Below are positions 45,452 to 54,981 of a stretch of 64,000 nucleotides of DNA, one piece after another (positions within the stretch are counted from its first letter, which is position 1; each line of letters starts with the position of its first letter). Made by a program: the position numbers and the translations under genes. Source of the stretch: Mycobacterium interjectum. Its GTDB lineage: Bacteria; Actinomycetota; Actinomycetes; Mycobacteriales; Mycobacteriaceae. The stretch spans positions 1 through 64,000 of the forward strand of contig LQPB01000052.1 of NCBI GenBank assembly GCA_002102225.1, read 5' to 3'. Below the pieces are notes generated by a model. The model saw only the letters and a list, made by a program, of their open reading frames with translations. It did not search any database and had not been told where the DNA came from.

Positions 45452-46660
45452 ATGAACACCAGAACTGGTTTTTTCGGCAGCCGCGCCTCCATCGATGCCC
45501 ACTTCACGACGGGCGTCCTGCACGGGCACTACGACAGTTGCTTCGAAGACCTAGTTGCCGCGCTAGCCGACGAAGTCACGACCGGCGGTGAACTCGGCGC
45601 CGCCATCGCCATCGATATAGGCGGAGAGCTCGTCGTCGACATCTGGGGCGGTCATGCGGACAGGGTGAAAACGCGTAAATGGTCGGAAGACACCATCGTC
45701 AACGTCTTTTCGAGCACCAAAAATGTGACCGCGCTGGCGGCGCTAATGCTGGTCGACCGCGGTCTGCTCGATCCGTTTACGCCGGTCGCCAAATACTGGC
45801 CGGAGTTCGCGGCCAATGGCAAAGACGAGGTTGAAGTGCGCCACATCCTGAGCCACACCTCGGGGGTGTCCGGCTGGGAGATGCCATTCACCCTCGGTGA
45901 AATCTACGACTGGGAAAAGTCCACGTCGCGACTCGCCGCCCAGGCGCCCTGGTGGGAACCCGGCACCGCGTCGGGTTATCACGCCTTGACCAGCGGTCAC
46001 CTCATCGGGGAGGTCGTGCGACGAGTCACCGGCAAGTCGCTGAAAGAGTTTGTGCGCGAGGAGATCGCGGGACCGCTGGGTGCCGACTTTCAGATCGGCG
46101 CCACGGTCACAGACGATTCCCGCATCGCCGAACTCGTGCCGCCTCCGCCGCTTGATGTGCCGCTCGACGCGGTGCCTCACGATCACCCGATGTACAAGAC
46201 GTTCGCCGTCATGCCACCCACATCGGAATCCGCGTTAGCGGCCGAGACGACCGCATGGCGTCGCGCGGATATCGGTTCGGCCAACGGTCACGGCAACGCG
46301 CGCTCGCTAGTCCGTGCGCTTTCACCAATTTCATTGGACGGCAATGTCAATGGGGTAAGGCTGCTGGGCCCTGACACCATCGACCTGATCTTCCAAGAGC
46401 AAGCCAATGGCACCGACCTGGTGCTGGCCATGCCGGCAAGGTGGGGCATCGGCTTTGCGCTGCCCCATCCCGAAGCGGTGCCAGACATGCCCGAGGAGAA
46501 CGCCTGCTACTGGGGTGGCTGGGGCGGATCCATGGTGGTCATGAATCCGGATCGCCGCACCACCTTCGCCTACGTTATGAACAACATGGGGCAAGTCACC
46601 TCGGCCGGAACCGAGCGGACCCGCAAATACACCCGGCTGATTTACCAGGGCCTCGGCTGA
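45452..46660 (+). CDS. Beta-lactamase-fold serine hydrolase/esterase
   Basis: 402 residues starting MNTRTGFFGSRASIDAHFTTG, with GAGGAGG in the upstream region. Class C beta-lactamase/EstB-like fold: nucleophile Ser in FSSTKNVTALAAL (S-x-x-K), Tyr in SGYHALTSGHLIGEVV, and third motif WGGWGGSMVV in place of the K/H-T-G box. Mycobacterial LipD/LipL-type enzymes of this fold are esterases rather than beta-lactamases. No signal peptide. Faces away from the LuxR regulator and converges on the aldo/keto reductase. Confidence 0.92.
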   Translation: MNTRTGFFGSRASIDAHFTTGVLHGHYDSCFEDLVAALADEVTTGGELGAAIAIDIGGELVVDIWGGHADRVKTRKWSEDTIVNVFSSTKNVTALAALMLVDRGLLDPFTPVAKYWPEFAANGKDEVEVRHILSHTSGVSGWEMPFTLGEIYDWEKSTSRLAAQAPWWEPGTASGYHALTSGHLIGEVVRRVTGKSLKEFVREEIAGPLGADFQIGATVTDDSRIAELVPPPPLDVPLDAVPHDHPMYKTFAVMPPTSESALAAETTAWRRADIGSANGHGNARSLVRALSPISLDGNVNGVRLLGPDTIDLIFQEQANGTDLVLAMPARWGIGFALPHPEAVPDMPEENACYWGGWGGSMVVMNPDRRTTFAYVMNNMGQVTSAGTERTRKYTRLIYQGLG

Positions 46661-46666
46661 GCGACC

Positions 46667-47752
46667 TCAGTAAGGCCGAACGCCTTCGGGCATCACGTAC
46701 TCGGAGATCGGCGCGGAGATGCCGTTGACCGTCGTTCCGCCGTTGATGATGCCCGGGGCCATTTCCAGCATGTTGTGCGGGAAGCCAAACTTCGGCTTTG
46801 TCAGCGCGTCGAGCCGGGCCAGTTCGTCCGCGCTCAGGCTCACGTCGACCGCGCGGAGGTTGTCATCGAGCTGCGCGAGCCGGCGCGCCCCGATGATGAC
46901 GGAGGAGACGGCGGGCTGTGCCCTGACCCACGCGAGCGCCACGCTGGCGACGGTGGTCGCGTGGGCTGCGGCGATGACCTCGAGTTCGTCGATGACCGCA
47001 TAGGCCTTATCGTTGAGGAAGGCGTCAACCATCGCGCCGCGATCGGCGTTGTGCTGGCCGGCGCTGGCCCGGGTGTACTTGCCGCTGAGCACGCCGCCCT
47101 TGAGGGGCGACCACGGGGTGATGCCGAGGCCGAATTCGGACGCCATCGGCACCAGTTCCTGCTCGACGTCGCGTTCGAGCAGCGAGTACTCGATCTGCAA
47201 CCCGACGAAGCTTGACCAGCCGCGGAAGCGGGCGACGAGGTTGGCCTCGGCGATCTTCCACGCCGGGGTGTCCGAAACCCCGATGTAGCGGACCTTGCCG
47301 GCGCGAACGAGGTCGTCGAGCGCCGCCATGGTCTCCTCGATCGGGGTGTTCGCGTCCCAGATGTGCAGCCAGTACAGGTCGATGTAATCGGTTTGCAGTC
47401 TCCGCAACGAGTTTTCGCAGGCGCTGATCAGCGACTTGCGGCCCGAGCCGCCTCCGTTCGGATCGCCCGGATACAGGTTGCCGCTGAACTTGGTGGCGAT
47501 CACCAGGCGATCCCGGCGGCCGGCGTGGCGCCCGACGTGGTCGCCGATGATCTTCTCGGAGTGGCTGCGGGTGTAGAAGTTGGCGGTGTCGACGAAGTTG
47601 CCGCCCAGATCGGTGTATCGATCGATGATCTGTTGGGACTCTTCGACACTGGTGCCCCAGCCGAGGTCTTCGCCAAACGTCATCGCCCCGAGGCACAGGG
47701 GGCTGACGCGCAAGCCGGAGCGTCCGAGCGTGACGTATCGATCCAGGGGCAT
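46667..47752 (-). CDS. Aldo/keto reductase
   Basis: 361 residues. TIM-barrel AKR with the catalytic tetrad: Asp and Tyr in FVDTANFYTRSHSE, Lys in VIATKFSG, and His in LYWLHIWDANTP. C-terminal NADPH-binding SSVIIGARRLAQLDDNLRAVD. Probably reduces aldehydes or ketones. Divergent from the MarR gene 58 bases away, which suggests control by that regulator; convergent with the esterase gene, 6 bases between stops. Confidence 0.94.
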   Translation of the reverse strand: MPLDRYVTLGRSGLRVSPLCLGAMTFGEDLGWGTSVEESQQIIDRYTDLGGNFVDTANFYTRSHSEKIIGDHVGRHAGRRDRLVIATKFSGNLYPGDPNGGGSGRKSLISACENSLRRLQTDYIDLYWLHIWDANTPIEETMAALDDLVRAGKVRYIGVSDTPAWKIAEANLVARFRGWSSFVGLQIEYSLLERDVEQELVPMASEFGLGITPWSPLKGGVLSGKYTRASAGQHNADRGAMVDAFLNDKAYAVIDELEVIAAAHATTVASVALAWVRAQPAVSSVIIGARRLAQLDDNLRAVDVSLSADELARLDALTKPKFGFPHNMLEMAPGIINGGTTVNGISAPISEYVMPEGVRPY

Positions 47753-47801
47753 GGCGGCCGCTTTCTGGTAGATTGTCCGATCATGCGTTTGTTCCGTTCT
47801 A

Positions 47802-47820
47802 AACTAGTTCATGACTGAAC
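47802..47820. promoter_or_regulatory. Overlapping palindromes in the AKR-MarR spacer
   Basis: AACTAGTT (47802-47809) is a perfect 8-base palindrome. It is overlapped by GTTCA-TGAC-TGAAC (47807-47820), 5-bp arms around four bases, covering the marR start codon. Symmetric sites at a divergent marR promoter are typical MarR targets. Confidence 0.45.
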
Positions 47821-48242
47821 GATCTGGCAAGTCGGTGCCAGCGGTCGACGCGGCCAAGATCTGGTCGCTGAACTACCGGGTGCTGGTCTCGGTCATCGCT
47901 TGCGCCGAGCCGGACATCTGCGCGCTCGGCCTCGAGTCCAAGGAGCTGTTCCTGCTCGCCGAGATTGACGAGCATCCCTACCCCGCCGAATTGGCCGCGA
48001 CGTTGAGCATGGCCAAGGCGACGGTGACGGTCTACCTGAAACGGCTGGAGGCGGCCGGGTTCGTGCGCCGCGAGATCGACCCCGCCGATCTGCGACGCCA
48101 TCGGCTCCAGCTCACCGCGGCCGGCCGCAAAGCCGCCGCCGACGGCCTCGCGCTGCTGTCGGCGGAGTTCAACAAGCGTCTCGGACGTCTCACCGCCGCG
48201 CAGCAAAAAGAGCTGAAAGGCCTGCTGGAGCGAATTGTCTGA
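47811..48242 (+). CDS. MarR-family transcriptional regulator
   Basis: 143 residues. Winged helix-turn-helix at about 45-100 (ELAATLSMAKATVTVYLKRLEAAGFVRREIDPADLRRHRLQLTAAGR) flanked by dimerisation helices. One Cys near residue 31 (IACAEPDICALG) and another at 37, possibly redox-sensing, but unproven. Divergent from the aldo/keto reductase with palindromic sites between them; likely autoregulated. Followed 24 bases later by purD, which it may or may not share a transcript with. Confidence 0.92.
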   Translation: MTERSGKSVPAVDAAKIWSLNYRVLVSVIACAEPDICALGLESKELFLLAEIDEHPYPAELAATLSMAKATVTVYLKRLEAAGFVRREIDPADLRRHRLQLTAAGRKAAADGLALLSAEFNKRLGRLTAAQQKELKGLLERIV

Positions 48243-48266
48243 ACGCCTGAGCTAGTCTGACGTGTC

Positions 48267-49535
48267 GTGCGAGTCCTGGTGATCGGCTCCGGTGCCCGTG
48301 AGCATGCGCTGCTGCTCGCGTTGCGCAAGGACCCGCAGGTCACCGGGCTGGCCGTGGCCCCCGGCAACGCCGGCACCGCCCGACTGGCCGAGCAGCACGA
48401 CGTCGACATCACCTCGGGCGAAGCTGTGGTCGCGTTGGCGCGCGAGGTCCGGGCCGACCTGGTGGTGATCGGTCCCGAGGTGCCGCTGGTGCTGGGGGTG
48501 GCCGACGCCGTGCGCGCCGCCGGGATCGCCTGCTTCGGACCCGGTAGGGATGCCGCCCGGATCGAGGGCTCCAAGGCGTTCGCCAAAGATGTCATGGCTG
48601 CGGCCGGCGTGCCAACCGCTACGAGCGAAATCGTCGACAGCCCAGCGCGTTTGGACGCGGCCCTGGACCGCTTCGGCCCACCGGCCGGCGATCCGGCGTG
48701 GGTGGTCAAAGACGATGCCCTGGCCGCCGGCAAGGGCGTGGTGGTCACCCCCGATCGCGACGTGGCGCGCGCCCACGCCGCCGGCCTGCTCGAGGCGGGT
48801 CACCCGGTGCTGCTGGAGTCCTTCCTCGACGGCCCCGAGGTGTCGTTGTTCTGCGTCGTCGACGGCCCCACCGTGGTGCCGTTGTTGCCGGCTCAGGACT
48901 TCAAGCGCGTCGGCGACGGCGACACCGGACCCAACACCGGCGGCATGGGCGCCTACGCGCCACTCGCGTGGCTGCCCGAGAGTGTGTACCGGGACATCGT
49001 CGGCAGGATCGTCGAACCCGTTGCGGCCGAACTTGTTCGGCGCGGGTGCCCGTTCAGCGGCTTGCTCTACGTCGGCCTGGCGATCACCGCGAAGGGCCCC
49101 GCCGTGGTCGAATTCAATTGTCGTTTCGGCGATCCCGAGACGCAGGCGGTGCTGGCCCTGCTGGAGTCGCCGCTTGGCCAGTTGCTCTACGCCGCGAGCA
49201 CCGGCACGCTGGCCGATTTCGGCGGGCTGCGCTGGAGCGACGGCGCCGCGGTGACGGTGGTGCTGGCGGCCGAAAACTATCCCGGACGCCCCCGGGTCGG
49301 CGACGTCGTCGTCGGTGCGGAAGCCGACGGCGTGCTACACGCGGGAACCGCGCGGCGCGACGACGGGGCGATCGTCTCGTCGGGTGGCCGGGTGCTGTCC
49401 GTGGTGGGCACCGGAGCCGACCTGTCCGCCGCCCGCGCGAACGCCTACGAAATCCTGGGTTCGATTCGATTGCCCGGCAGCCACTTCCGAACCGACATCG
49501 CGCTTGCGGCGGCGGAGGGAAACGTCAGCGTCTAA
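48267..49535 (+). CDS. purD: Phosphoribosylamine-glycine ligase
   Basis: 422 residues from GTG ([19 protein letters not shown]). ATP-grasp enzyme of purine synthesis making GAR from phosphoribosylamine, glycine and ATP. N-domain motif GSGAREHAL, central ATP-grasp with [13 protein letters not shown] and [35 protein letters not shown], and metal-binding [15 protein letters not shown]. Full length. Its TAA overlaps the convergent ggtA stop. Purine genes purB and purC occur further on in the same orientation but are not contiguous. Confidence 0.97.
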   Translation: MRVLVIGSGAREHALLLALRKDPQVTGLAVAPGNAGTARLAEQHDVDITSGEAVVALAREVRADLVVIGPEVPLVLGVADAVRAAGIACFGPGRDAARIEGSKAFAKDVMAAAGVPTATSEIVDSPARLDAALDRFGPPAGDPAWVVKDDALAAGKGVVVTPDRDVARAHAAGLLEAGHPVLLESFLDGPEVSLFCVVDGPTVVPLLPAQDFKRVGDGDTGPNTGGMGAYAPLAWLPESVYRDIVGRIVEPVAAELVRRGCPFSGLLYVGLAITAKGPAVVEFNCRFGDPETQAVLALLESPLGQLLYAASTGTLADFGGLRWSDGAAVTVVLAAENYPGRPRVGDVVVGAEADGVLHAGTARRDDGAIVSSGGRVLSVVGTGADLSAARANAYEILGSIRLPGSHFRTDIALAAAEGNVSV

Positions 49536-51112
49536 AAGCCCGCGGCCTGCCCGTCGCGGCGTGGATCGCTCACCGCCAGGTATCCGTCGTCGAGGCGCCA
49601 GATCGCCTGGCAGCTGCCGAATTGGTTGTAGTCGTCGACGGCGACCAGATCGTGGCCGCGCCGGCGGAGTTCGTCGAGCGTCGACTCCGGGAAACCCCGT
49701 TCGCAGCTGACCTGCGTGCCCTGCACCCAGCGGAACCGCGGGCCGTCGCACGCCGCCTGCGGATTCTGCCCGTGATCGGCGATGCGCACCATCACCTGCA
49801 CGTGGCCCTGCGGCTGCATCGTGCCGCCCATCACCCCGAAGCTCATCACCGGGGCGCCGTCCTTGGTGACGAACCCCGGGATGATCGTGTGGTAGGGCCG
49901 CTTGCCCGGCCCGACCCGGTTCGGATGTCCCGCGGCCACAGCGAAATCCGCGCCCCGGTTCTGCAGCGAGACGCCGGTGCCCGGCACCACCACCCCGGAG
50001 CCGAAGCCCATGTAGTTGGACTGGATCATCGACACCATCACCCCGGCGGCGTCGGCCGCCGTCAGATAGACCGTCCCCCCGCGCGGCGTGCCCGCGGACG
50101 CCGGCTTGGCCCGCGCCCGATCGATCAGCCCGGCACGGCGCCGCAGATATTCCTTGTCCAGCAGGTGATCCGGGGCCAGCGCCATGTGATCGATGTCGGC
50201 GACATACGCCTGCGCATCGGCGAATGCCAGCTTCACGGCCTCGATCTGCAGGTGCACGCTGTCGGCCGAATCGGCCGGCCACGAAGACATGTCGAAGTGT
50301 TCGAGGATCCCCAGGGCGATGAGTGCCACGATCCCTTGGCCGTTGGGCGGTATCTCGTGCACCGTGTACCCCCGGTAGCCGGCGTCGATGGTGCCCACCC
50401 AGTCGGCGCGATGCGCGGCGAGGTCGTCGGCGCACATCGCCCCGCCATGTGCCCGCGCGTGCGCCGCCAGTTTGGCGGCCACGTCCCCGCGGTAGAACGC
50501 CTCCCCCGTGGTCGCGGCGATCCGCTCGAGCGTGGCCGCCTGATCGGGAAAACTGAACAGCTCACCGGGTTTCGGAGCCCGCCCGCCGGGCAGGAAGGCC
50601 TCGAACCCGGGCTGGCCTGTGAACAGCGGCACCTGGGCCGCCCATTGCTCCGCGACCGTCGGCGACACCAGGAAGCCGTCGCGGGCGTAAGAGATCGCCG
50701 GCTCGAACAGCCTGTCGAAGGCCAGCTTGCCGAATTTGGCGTGCAATTCGGCCCACGCCGACACCGCCCCGGGTACGGTCACCGAGTTCCAGCCGACCGC
50801 CGGAACGGCGTTGCCGCCGAAGTACTCCGGCGTCCAGGCCGCGGGGGAGCGGCCCGAGGCGTTCAGGCCGTGCAGGCGCCCGCCGTCCCAGACGATGGCG
50901 AACGCGTCGGAGCCGATACCGTTGGACACCGGCTCCACCACGGTCAGGGCGATGGCGGTGGCGATCGCCGCGTCCACTGCGCTGCCCCCGGCGGCGAGCA
51001 TGCGCAGACCCGCCTGGGCGGCAAGGGGTTGCGACGTGCACACGGCGTTGGCCGCCATCACGGGCTTGCGCGGCCAGGCGTACGGGAGGCTCCAACCGAA
51101 CGGTGTGGTCAC
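49532..51112 (-). CDS. ggtA: Gamma-glutamyltransferase-family protein
   Basis: 526 residues of the Ntn-hydrolase GGT family, which is self-cleaved before a catalytic Thr: here [20 protein letters not shown] near residue 340, with downstream [19 protein letters not shown] and [13 protein letters not shown]. It has no signal peptide ([17 protein letters not shown] start), so it is probably cytosolic, as for Rv0773c. It may cleave gamma-glutamyl or related amides; the substrate is not known. Convergent with purD, and 10 bases after the esterase gene on the same strand. Confidence 0.93.
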   Translation of the reverse strand: MTTPFGWSLPYAWPRKPVMAANAVCTSQPLAAQAGLRMLAAGGSAVDAAIATAIALTVVEPVSNGIGSDAFAIVWDGGRLHGLNASGRSPAAWTPEYFGGNAVPAVGWNSVTVPGAVSAWAELHAKFGKLAFDRLFEPAISYARDGFLVSPTVAEQWAAQVPLFTGQPGFEAFLPGGRAPKPGELFSFPDQAATLERIAATTGEAFYRGDVAAKLAAHARAHGGAMCADDLAAHRADWVGTIDAGYRGYTVHEIPPNGQGIVALIALGILEHFDMSSWPADSADSVHLQIEAVKLAFADAQAYVADIDHMALAPDHLLDKEYLRRRAGLIDRARAKPASAGTPRGGTVYLTAADAAGVMVSMIQSNYMGFGSGVVVPGTGVSLQNRGADFAVAAGHPNRVGPGKRPYHTIIPGFVTKDGAPVMSFGVMGGTMQPQGHVQVMVRIADHGQNPQAACDGPRFRWVQGTQVSCERGFPESTLDELRRRGHDLVAVDDYNQFGSCQAIWRLDDGYLAVSDPRRDGQAAGF

Positions 51113-51122
51113 TCCCGCGAGA

Positions 51123-52037
51123 CTAGGCCGTCAGCAGCGGCGCCAGCCAGGTCAGCTCCGCCGGCAGCTGCGAACTCCAGAACTCCGGGTTGTGGCCGCC
51201 CGGCGAGAAACCGCCCGCGGGCGGGTTGGGCAGTTGCGCGATGAACTGCTTCGTCGCCCCGTAGAACGGGTCGCTGTCGCCGCAATCCACCCGGATCGGT
51301 ATCGACGCCAGCGCCGGCATCCCGAACACCGAGTTCGCGGCGAAGTCGTCAGGTCCGTCGAACGCGCCGGGTGCGGCCGCCCCCGCCGACATCCACAGCG
51401 CCGGGCTCACCGCGCAAATCGCGGCGGTGCGCGCGGGCCCGAGCCGCCCGCCCAGCAGCAGCGCGCCGTAGCCGCCCATCGACCAGCCCAGGAACGCGAC
51501 CCGCGAGGTGTCCAGGTCCTGGCTGCCCAGCATCGGGATCAACTCGTCCAGCACCATGGCCCCGGCGTCCTCGCCCGACGCCCGCTTGTGCCAATAGCCG
51601 CCGCCACCGTCGACGGCCACCACCGCGAACGGCGGCAGCCCGGCGGTCACGGCCTGGGCCAGCCCCTGCTCGACGCCGCCGGCCATCACGGTGGCGGCAT
51701 CGCTGCCCTTCCCGTGCAGCGCGATGACCGGTCGCAGCGCCTTGGTCTGCCCCGGCGGTCGGGCGATCGCCCAGTTGGTGTTGATCCCGCCGCGCGCCGC
51801 CGAAACGAAGGAGCCCGTCACCATGGTCGGCGCCGGCGCGGCCGGTGCCGCCGGTTCAAGAGGCAGGCTGGGTGGCGGTGCCGAGGGCGCCCGGGGGCCG
51901 GCCGCCGATACCGGCGTGGCGTGAGATGTTCGGGGCTCTAGCAGGATGTCCAGGGCGTATGCGCCGGCGGCGCCGACGGCCGCGCTGGCGCCGAGACCGA
52001 GCAGGGCGCGGCGGCTCAACTCGGGCATGCGGGCCAT
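51123..52037 (-). CDS. Exported esterase with Tat-type signal (Rv0774c-like)
   Basis: 304 residues from MARMPELSRRALLGLGASAAVGAAG; the SRRALLG motif plus a hydrophobic stretch forms a twin-arginine signal. Pro/Ala-rich linker (about 35-70) then an esterase-D-like alpha/beta hydrolase: HGKGSD, nucleophile in GWSMGGYGAL near residue 200, Asp in VDCGDSDPF and His in FSPGGHNPEFW. A longer start exists upstream but lacks the signal. Divergent from a TetR gene with a palindrome between them. Confidence 0.92.
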   Translation of the reverse strand: MARMPELSRRALLGLGASAAVGAAGAYALDILLEPRTSHATPVSAAGPRAPSAPPPSLPLEPAAPAAPAPTMVTGSFVSAARGGINTNWAIARPPGQTKALRPVIALHGKGSDAATVMAGGVEQGLAQAVTAGLPPFAVVAVDGGGGYWHKRASGEDAGAMVLDELIPMLGSQDLDTSRVAFLGWSMGGYGALLLGGRLGPARTAAICAVSPALWMSAGAAAPGAFDGPDDFAANSVFGMPALASIPIRVDCGDSDPFYGATKQFIAQLPNPPAGGFSPGGHNPEFWSSQLPAELTWLAPLLTA

Positions 52038-52050
52038 CATGCCACGGCCG

Positions 52051-52060
52051 TTTGGCCAAA
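52051..52060. promoter_or_regulatory. Palindrome between the esterase and TetR genes
   Basis: TTTGGCCAAA is a perfect 10-base palindrome, extended imperfectly by GCCG on one side and ATGGC on the other, in the 64-base divergent spacer. Candidate site for the adjacent TetR regulator. Confidence 0.45.
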
Positions 52061-52101
52061 ATGGCAATGGAGTACCACTTTTGCTGGCACCATGGCTACT
52101 C

Positions 52102-52719
52102 GTGACCGCAGCAGTTACTCCAAAGGGAGAACGTCGACGGTATGCGCTCGTGAGCGCCGCCGCCGAGCTGCTTGCCGAGGGCGGGTTCGAAGCGGTGCGC
52201 CACCGGGCGGTCGCCCGGCGGGCGGGCCTGCCGTTGGCCTCGACCACCTACTACTTCTCGTCGCTGGACGATTTGATCGCGCGCGCCGTCGAACACATCG
52301 GAATGATCGAGATCGCCCAGCTGCGGGCCCGGGTCAACGCGTTGTCCCGGCGGCGCCGGGGACCGGAGACCACCGCCGAGGTGCTGGTCGACCTGCTGGT
52401 GGGGGATCTGTCCGATCCGGCGCTCACCGAGCAGCTGATCTCCCGATACGAGCGGCACATCGCCTGCACCCGGTTGCCCGCATTGCGCGAGACGATGCGT
52501 CGCAGCCTGCGCCAGCGCGCCGAGGCCGTGGCGGAGGCCCTGGAACGATCCGGCCGGTCGGTGCGGATCGAGCTGGTGTACACGCTGATCTGCGCGGTCG
52601 ACGGTTGCGTGGTCTCCGCGCTGGTCGAGGGCGCGGATCCCGTCGCGGCCGCGTTGGGCACGGTGGTCGAGCTCGTCGACGTGCTCGCGCCCATCGACCC
52701 GCGGCCGGTGCAGATCTGA
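52102..52719 (+). CDS. TetR-family regulator (Rv0775-like)
   Basis: 205 residues from GTG (VTAAVTPKGERRRYALVSAAAEL). Helix-turn-helix at about 15-58 (GGFEAVRHRAVARRAGLPLASTTYYFSSLDDL). The ligand domain holds two Cys (HIACTRL, TLICAVDGCVVSAL). The frame stays open far upstream through the divergent gene, so the start is set by family length. Likely controls the divergent exported esterase. Confidence 0.92.
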   Translation: MTAAVTPKGERRRYALVSAAAELLAEGGFEAVRHRAVARRAGLPLASTTYYFSSLDDLIARAVEHIGMIEIAQLRARVNALSRRRRGPETTAEVLVDLLVGDLSDPALTEQLISRYERHIACTRLPALRETMRRSLRQRAEAVAEALERSGRSVRIELVYTLICAVDGCVVSALVEGADPVAAALGTVVELVDVLAPIDPRPVQI

Positions 52720-52723
52720 ACCG

Positions 52724-53467
52724 TTAGGGGCGGGGCAGCGACGGGGTCACGATGCATCCGGTGGCGGAGTCGCCATATATCGTGACCGCGGCCGGGCAGC
52801 GCTGGAAGTACAGGGCCACGTAGGCGCAGACGACGGCGTCGACGGGATCCTCGGCGCGGCGCAGCTCGCTCTTGCGTCGCGCGGCGACGACCTGCCGGCG
52901 CAGCTCCGCCCAGCCGTCATGGCACGCGACCCGCAGCGGGACGGCGGCATCGGCGAGCTGTTCGACGCCGTCCATCAGCAGCAGGAGCTGGGCTTTGAGC
53001 CCGTCGACGGTGCGGCCGGGCTTCGCCTTGTATTTCAGCGTCCGCTCCAATCGGAACAGCGCGACGGTTGCCGCGTGCGGGTAAACCTCGATGGCGCGGC
53101 GCCCGGCCGGCGATCGCGGATCGAGATCGAGGCCCAGCGCCGCGGCCAGCCGGCCCCCGCGTGGGCCGTCGGCGAATTCGGGTTTACCGGTGTTGGCCGG
53201 GTGCGCTCCGGCTTCGAACTGGCGGAAGTCGCGGTTGAGGGCCGCCTCGGCGGGCCGGTTACCCGTCGGATTGGTCACCACCAGCGGCGCGTCGAAAGCG
53301 ACCAGGCATTCGTCGCGGACGTAGGGCGACAGGGCGGCCAGCACCGCCGCGTCGTCGCGCACGGCGCACAGGTGCACCAGGCGGCCGCCGGCGTCGAGCA
53401 CCGCGACACCGGTGGGGTTGCGGCCGGCCCACGCCAGGTCGACGCCGGCGAAGTACACCCGCCACAT
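52724..53467 (-). CDS. DUF429-family protein (Rv0776c-like)
   Basis: 247 residues starting MWRVYFAGVDLAWAGRNPTG. RNase H-like DUF429 fold with the conserved GVDLAW, AFDAPLVV near 60, and DPVDAVVCAYVAL near 215, giving acidic residues in the positions used by RNase H-type nucleases. Substrate unknown. Convergent with the TetR gene (4 bases between) and divergent from purB, with a long inverted repeat between them. Confidence 0.9.
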   Translation of the reverse strand: MWRVYFAGVDLAWAGRNPTGVAVLDAGGRLVHLCAVRDDAAVLAALSPYVRDECLVAFDAPLVVTNPTGNRPAEAALNRDFRQFEAGAHPANTGKPEFADGPRGGRLAAALGLDLDPRSPAGRRAIEVYPHAATVALFRLERTLKYKAKPGRTVDGLKAQLLLLMDGVEQLADAAVPLRVACHDGWAELRRQVVAARRKSELRRAEDPVDAVVCAYVALYFQRCPAAVTIYGDSATGCIVTPSLPRP

Positions 53468-53472
53468 TGTGC

Positions 53473-53533
53473 CGCGAAAGTGCAACTACCGGCGTCGCTA
53501 CCCGGCGGATGCGTCGCCAGTCGCACTTTCGCG
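53473..53533. repeat. 11-bp inverted repeat in the DUF429-purB spacer
   Basis: CGCGAAAGTGC (53473-53483) is repeated in exact reverse complement (GCACTTTCGCG, 53523-53533) around 39 bases. It fills most of the 95-base divergent gap. It might be a dispersed palindromic repeat, a hairpin in the purB leader, or a pair of sites for a dimer. Confidence 0.55.
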
Positions 53534-53562
53534 CCGCCGGGCGAACCGTAAGCTGTGTGCTT

Positions 53563-54981
53563 GTGAGCATTCCGAACGTCCTGGCCGCCCGGTACGCCAG
53601 CGCGGAAATGGTCGCGATCTGGTCGCCGGAGGCCAAGGTCGTCGCGGAGCGCCGGCTGTGGCTGGCGGTGCTGCGCGCCCAGGCCGAGCTGGGAGTGGAC
53701 GTTCCCCCCGAGGCGATCGCCGATTACGAACGGGTGCTCGACCAGGTCGACCTGGCCTCGATCGCGAACCGTGAACGGGCGCTGCGCCACGACGTGAAGG
53801 CGCGCATCGAGGAATTCAACGCGCTCGCCGGCCACGAGCACGTGCACAAGGGAATGACCAGCCGCGACCTCACCGAGAACGTCGAGCAGCTCCAGATCCG
53901 GCGGTCGCTGGAACTGGTGTTCTCCCACGGCATTGCGGTCGTCGCGCGGCTCGCCGAGCGGGCGGTGGGCTACCGCGATCTGGTGATGGCCGGACGCAGC
54001 CACAACGTCGCCGCGCAGGCCACCACGCTGGGCAAGCGGTTCGCGTCCGCGGCCCAGGAGACGCTGATCGCGTTGAACAGGCTGGGGGAGTTGATCGATC
54101 GGTACCCGCTGCGGGGGATCAAGGGCCCGATGGGCACCGCGCAAGACATGCTGGACCTGCTGGACGGCGACGTCGCCAAGCTGTCCGAACTCGAGGGACG
54201 AGTGGCCGAATTCCTGGACTTCGCAACGGTTTTGACCAGCGTCGGCCAGGTGTACCCGCGCTCGCTGGACCACGACGTGCTGTCGGCGCTGGTGCAGCTC
54301 GGCGCCGGGCCGTCGTCGATGGCCCACACCATCCGTTTGATGGCCGGGCACGAACTCGTCACCGAGGGTTTCGCGCCGGGGCAGGTGGGCTCGTCGGCGA
54401 TGCCGCACAAGATGAACACCCGTAGTTGCGAGCGGGTCAACGGGCTGCAGGTGGTGCTGCGCGGCTACGCCTCGATGGCCGCCGAGCTGGCCGGGGCGCA
54501 GTGGAACGAGGGCGATGTGTTCTGTTCCGTGGTGCGCCGAGTCGCGTTGCCGGACAGCTTCTTCGCCATCGACGGGCAGATCGAGACATTCTTGACGGTG
54601 CTCGACGAGTTCGGCGCCTACCCGGCGGTGATCACCCGCGAGCTGGACCGCTACCTGCCGTTCCTCGCCACCACCAAGGTGCTGATCGCCGCGGTGCGCG
54701 CCGGCATGGGTCGCGAGGCGGCGCACCATGTGATCTCCGAGCACGCAGTGGCGACGGCACTGGCCATGCGGGAACGCGGGGCCGAGCCCGACTTGCTCGA
54801 GCGGTTGGCCGCCGACGAGCGGCTGCCGCTGGACCGGGCGGCGCTGGACGCCGCGCTGGCCGACAAGAAGTCGTTCACCGGGGCCGCCGGCGACCAGGTG
54901 GACGAGGTGGCCGCGATGGTGGACGCGTTGGTCAGCCGCTATCCGGACGCGGCGAAATACACCCCGGGTGTGATCCTGTGA
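53563..54981 (+). CDS. purB: Adenylosuccinate lyase
   Basis: 472 residues from GTG ([17 protein letters not shown]), the family's usual length. Fumarase/aspartase superfamily: [12 protein letters not shown] region near 90, [19 protein letters not shown], and signature [17 protein letters not shown] near 285. Acts twice in purine synthesis (SAICAR to AICAR, adenylosuccinate to AMP). The stop overlaps the GTG of the cyp126 remnant, so they were translationally coupled. Confidence 0.96.
   Translation: MSIPNVLAARYASAEMVAIWSPEAKVVAERRLWLAVLRAQAELGVDVPPEAIADYERVLDQVDLASIANRERALRHDVKARIEEFNALAGHEHVHKGMTSRDLTENVEQLQIRRSLELVFSHGIAVVARLAERAVGYRDLVMAGRSHNVAAQATTLGKRFASAAQETLIALNRLGELIDRYPLRGIKGPMGTAQDMLDLLDGDVAKLSELEGRVAEFLDFATVLTSVGQVYPRSLDHDVLSALVQLGAGPSSMAHTIRLMAGHELVTEGFAPGQVGSSAMPHKMNTRSCERVNGLQVVLRGYASMAAELAGAQWNEGDVFCSVVRRVALPDSFFAIDGQIETFLTVLDEFGAYPAVITRELDRYLPFLATTKVLIAAVRAGMGREAAHHVISEHAVATALAMRERGAEPDLLERLAADERLPLDRAALDAALADKKSFTGAAGDQVDEVAAMVDALVSRYPDAAKYTPGVIL

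Noticed and set aside
48243..48266. Purine riboswitch before purD or purC
   Set aside because: The leaders are too short (24 and 41 bases to the neighbouring gene) to hold one.
48698..51244. 848-codon plus-strand open frame across purD and ggtA
   Set aside because: It is the frame-shifted shadow of purD plus the antisense of ggtA; composition is Arg-rich with no domain.
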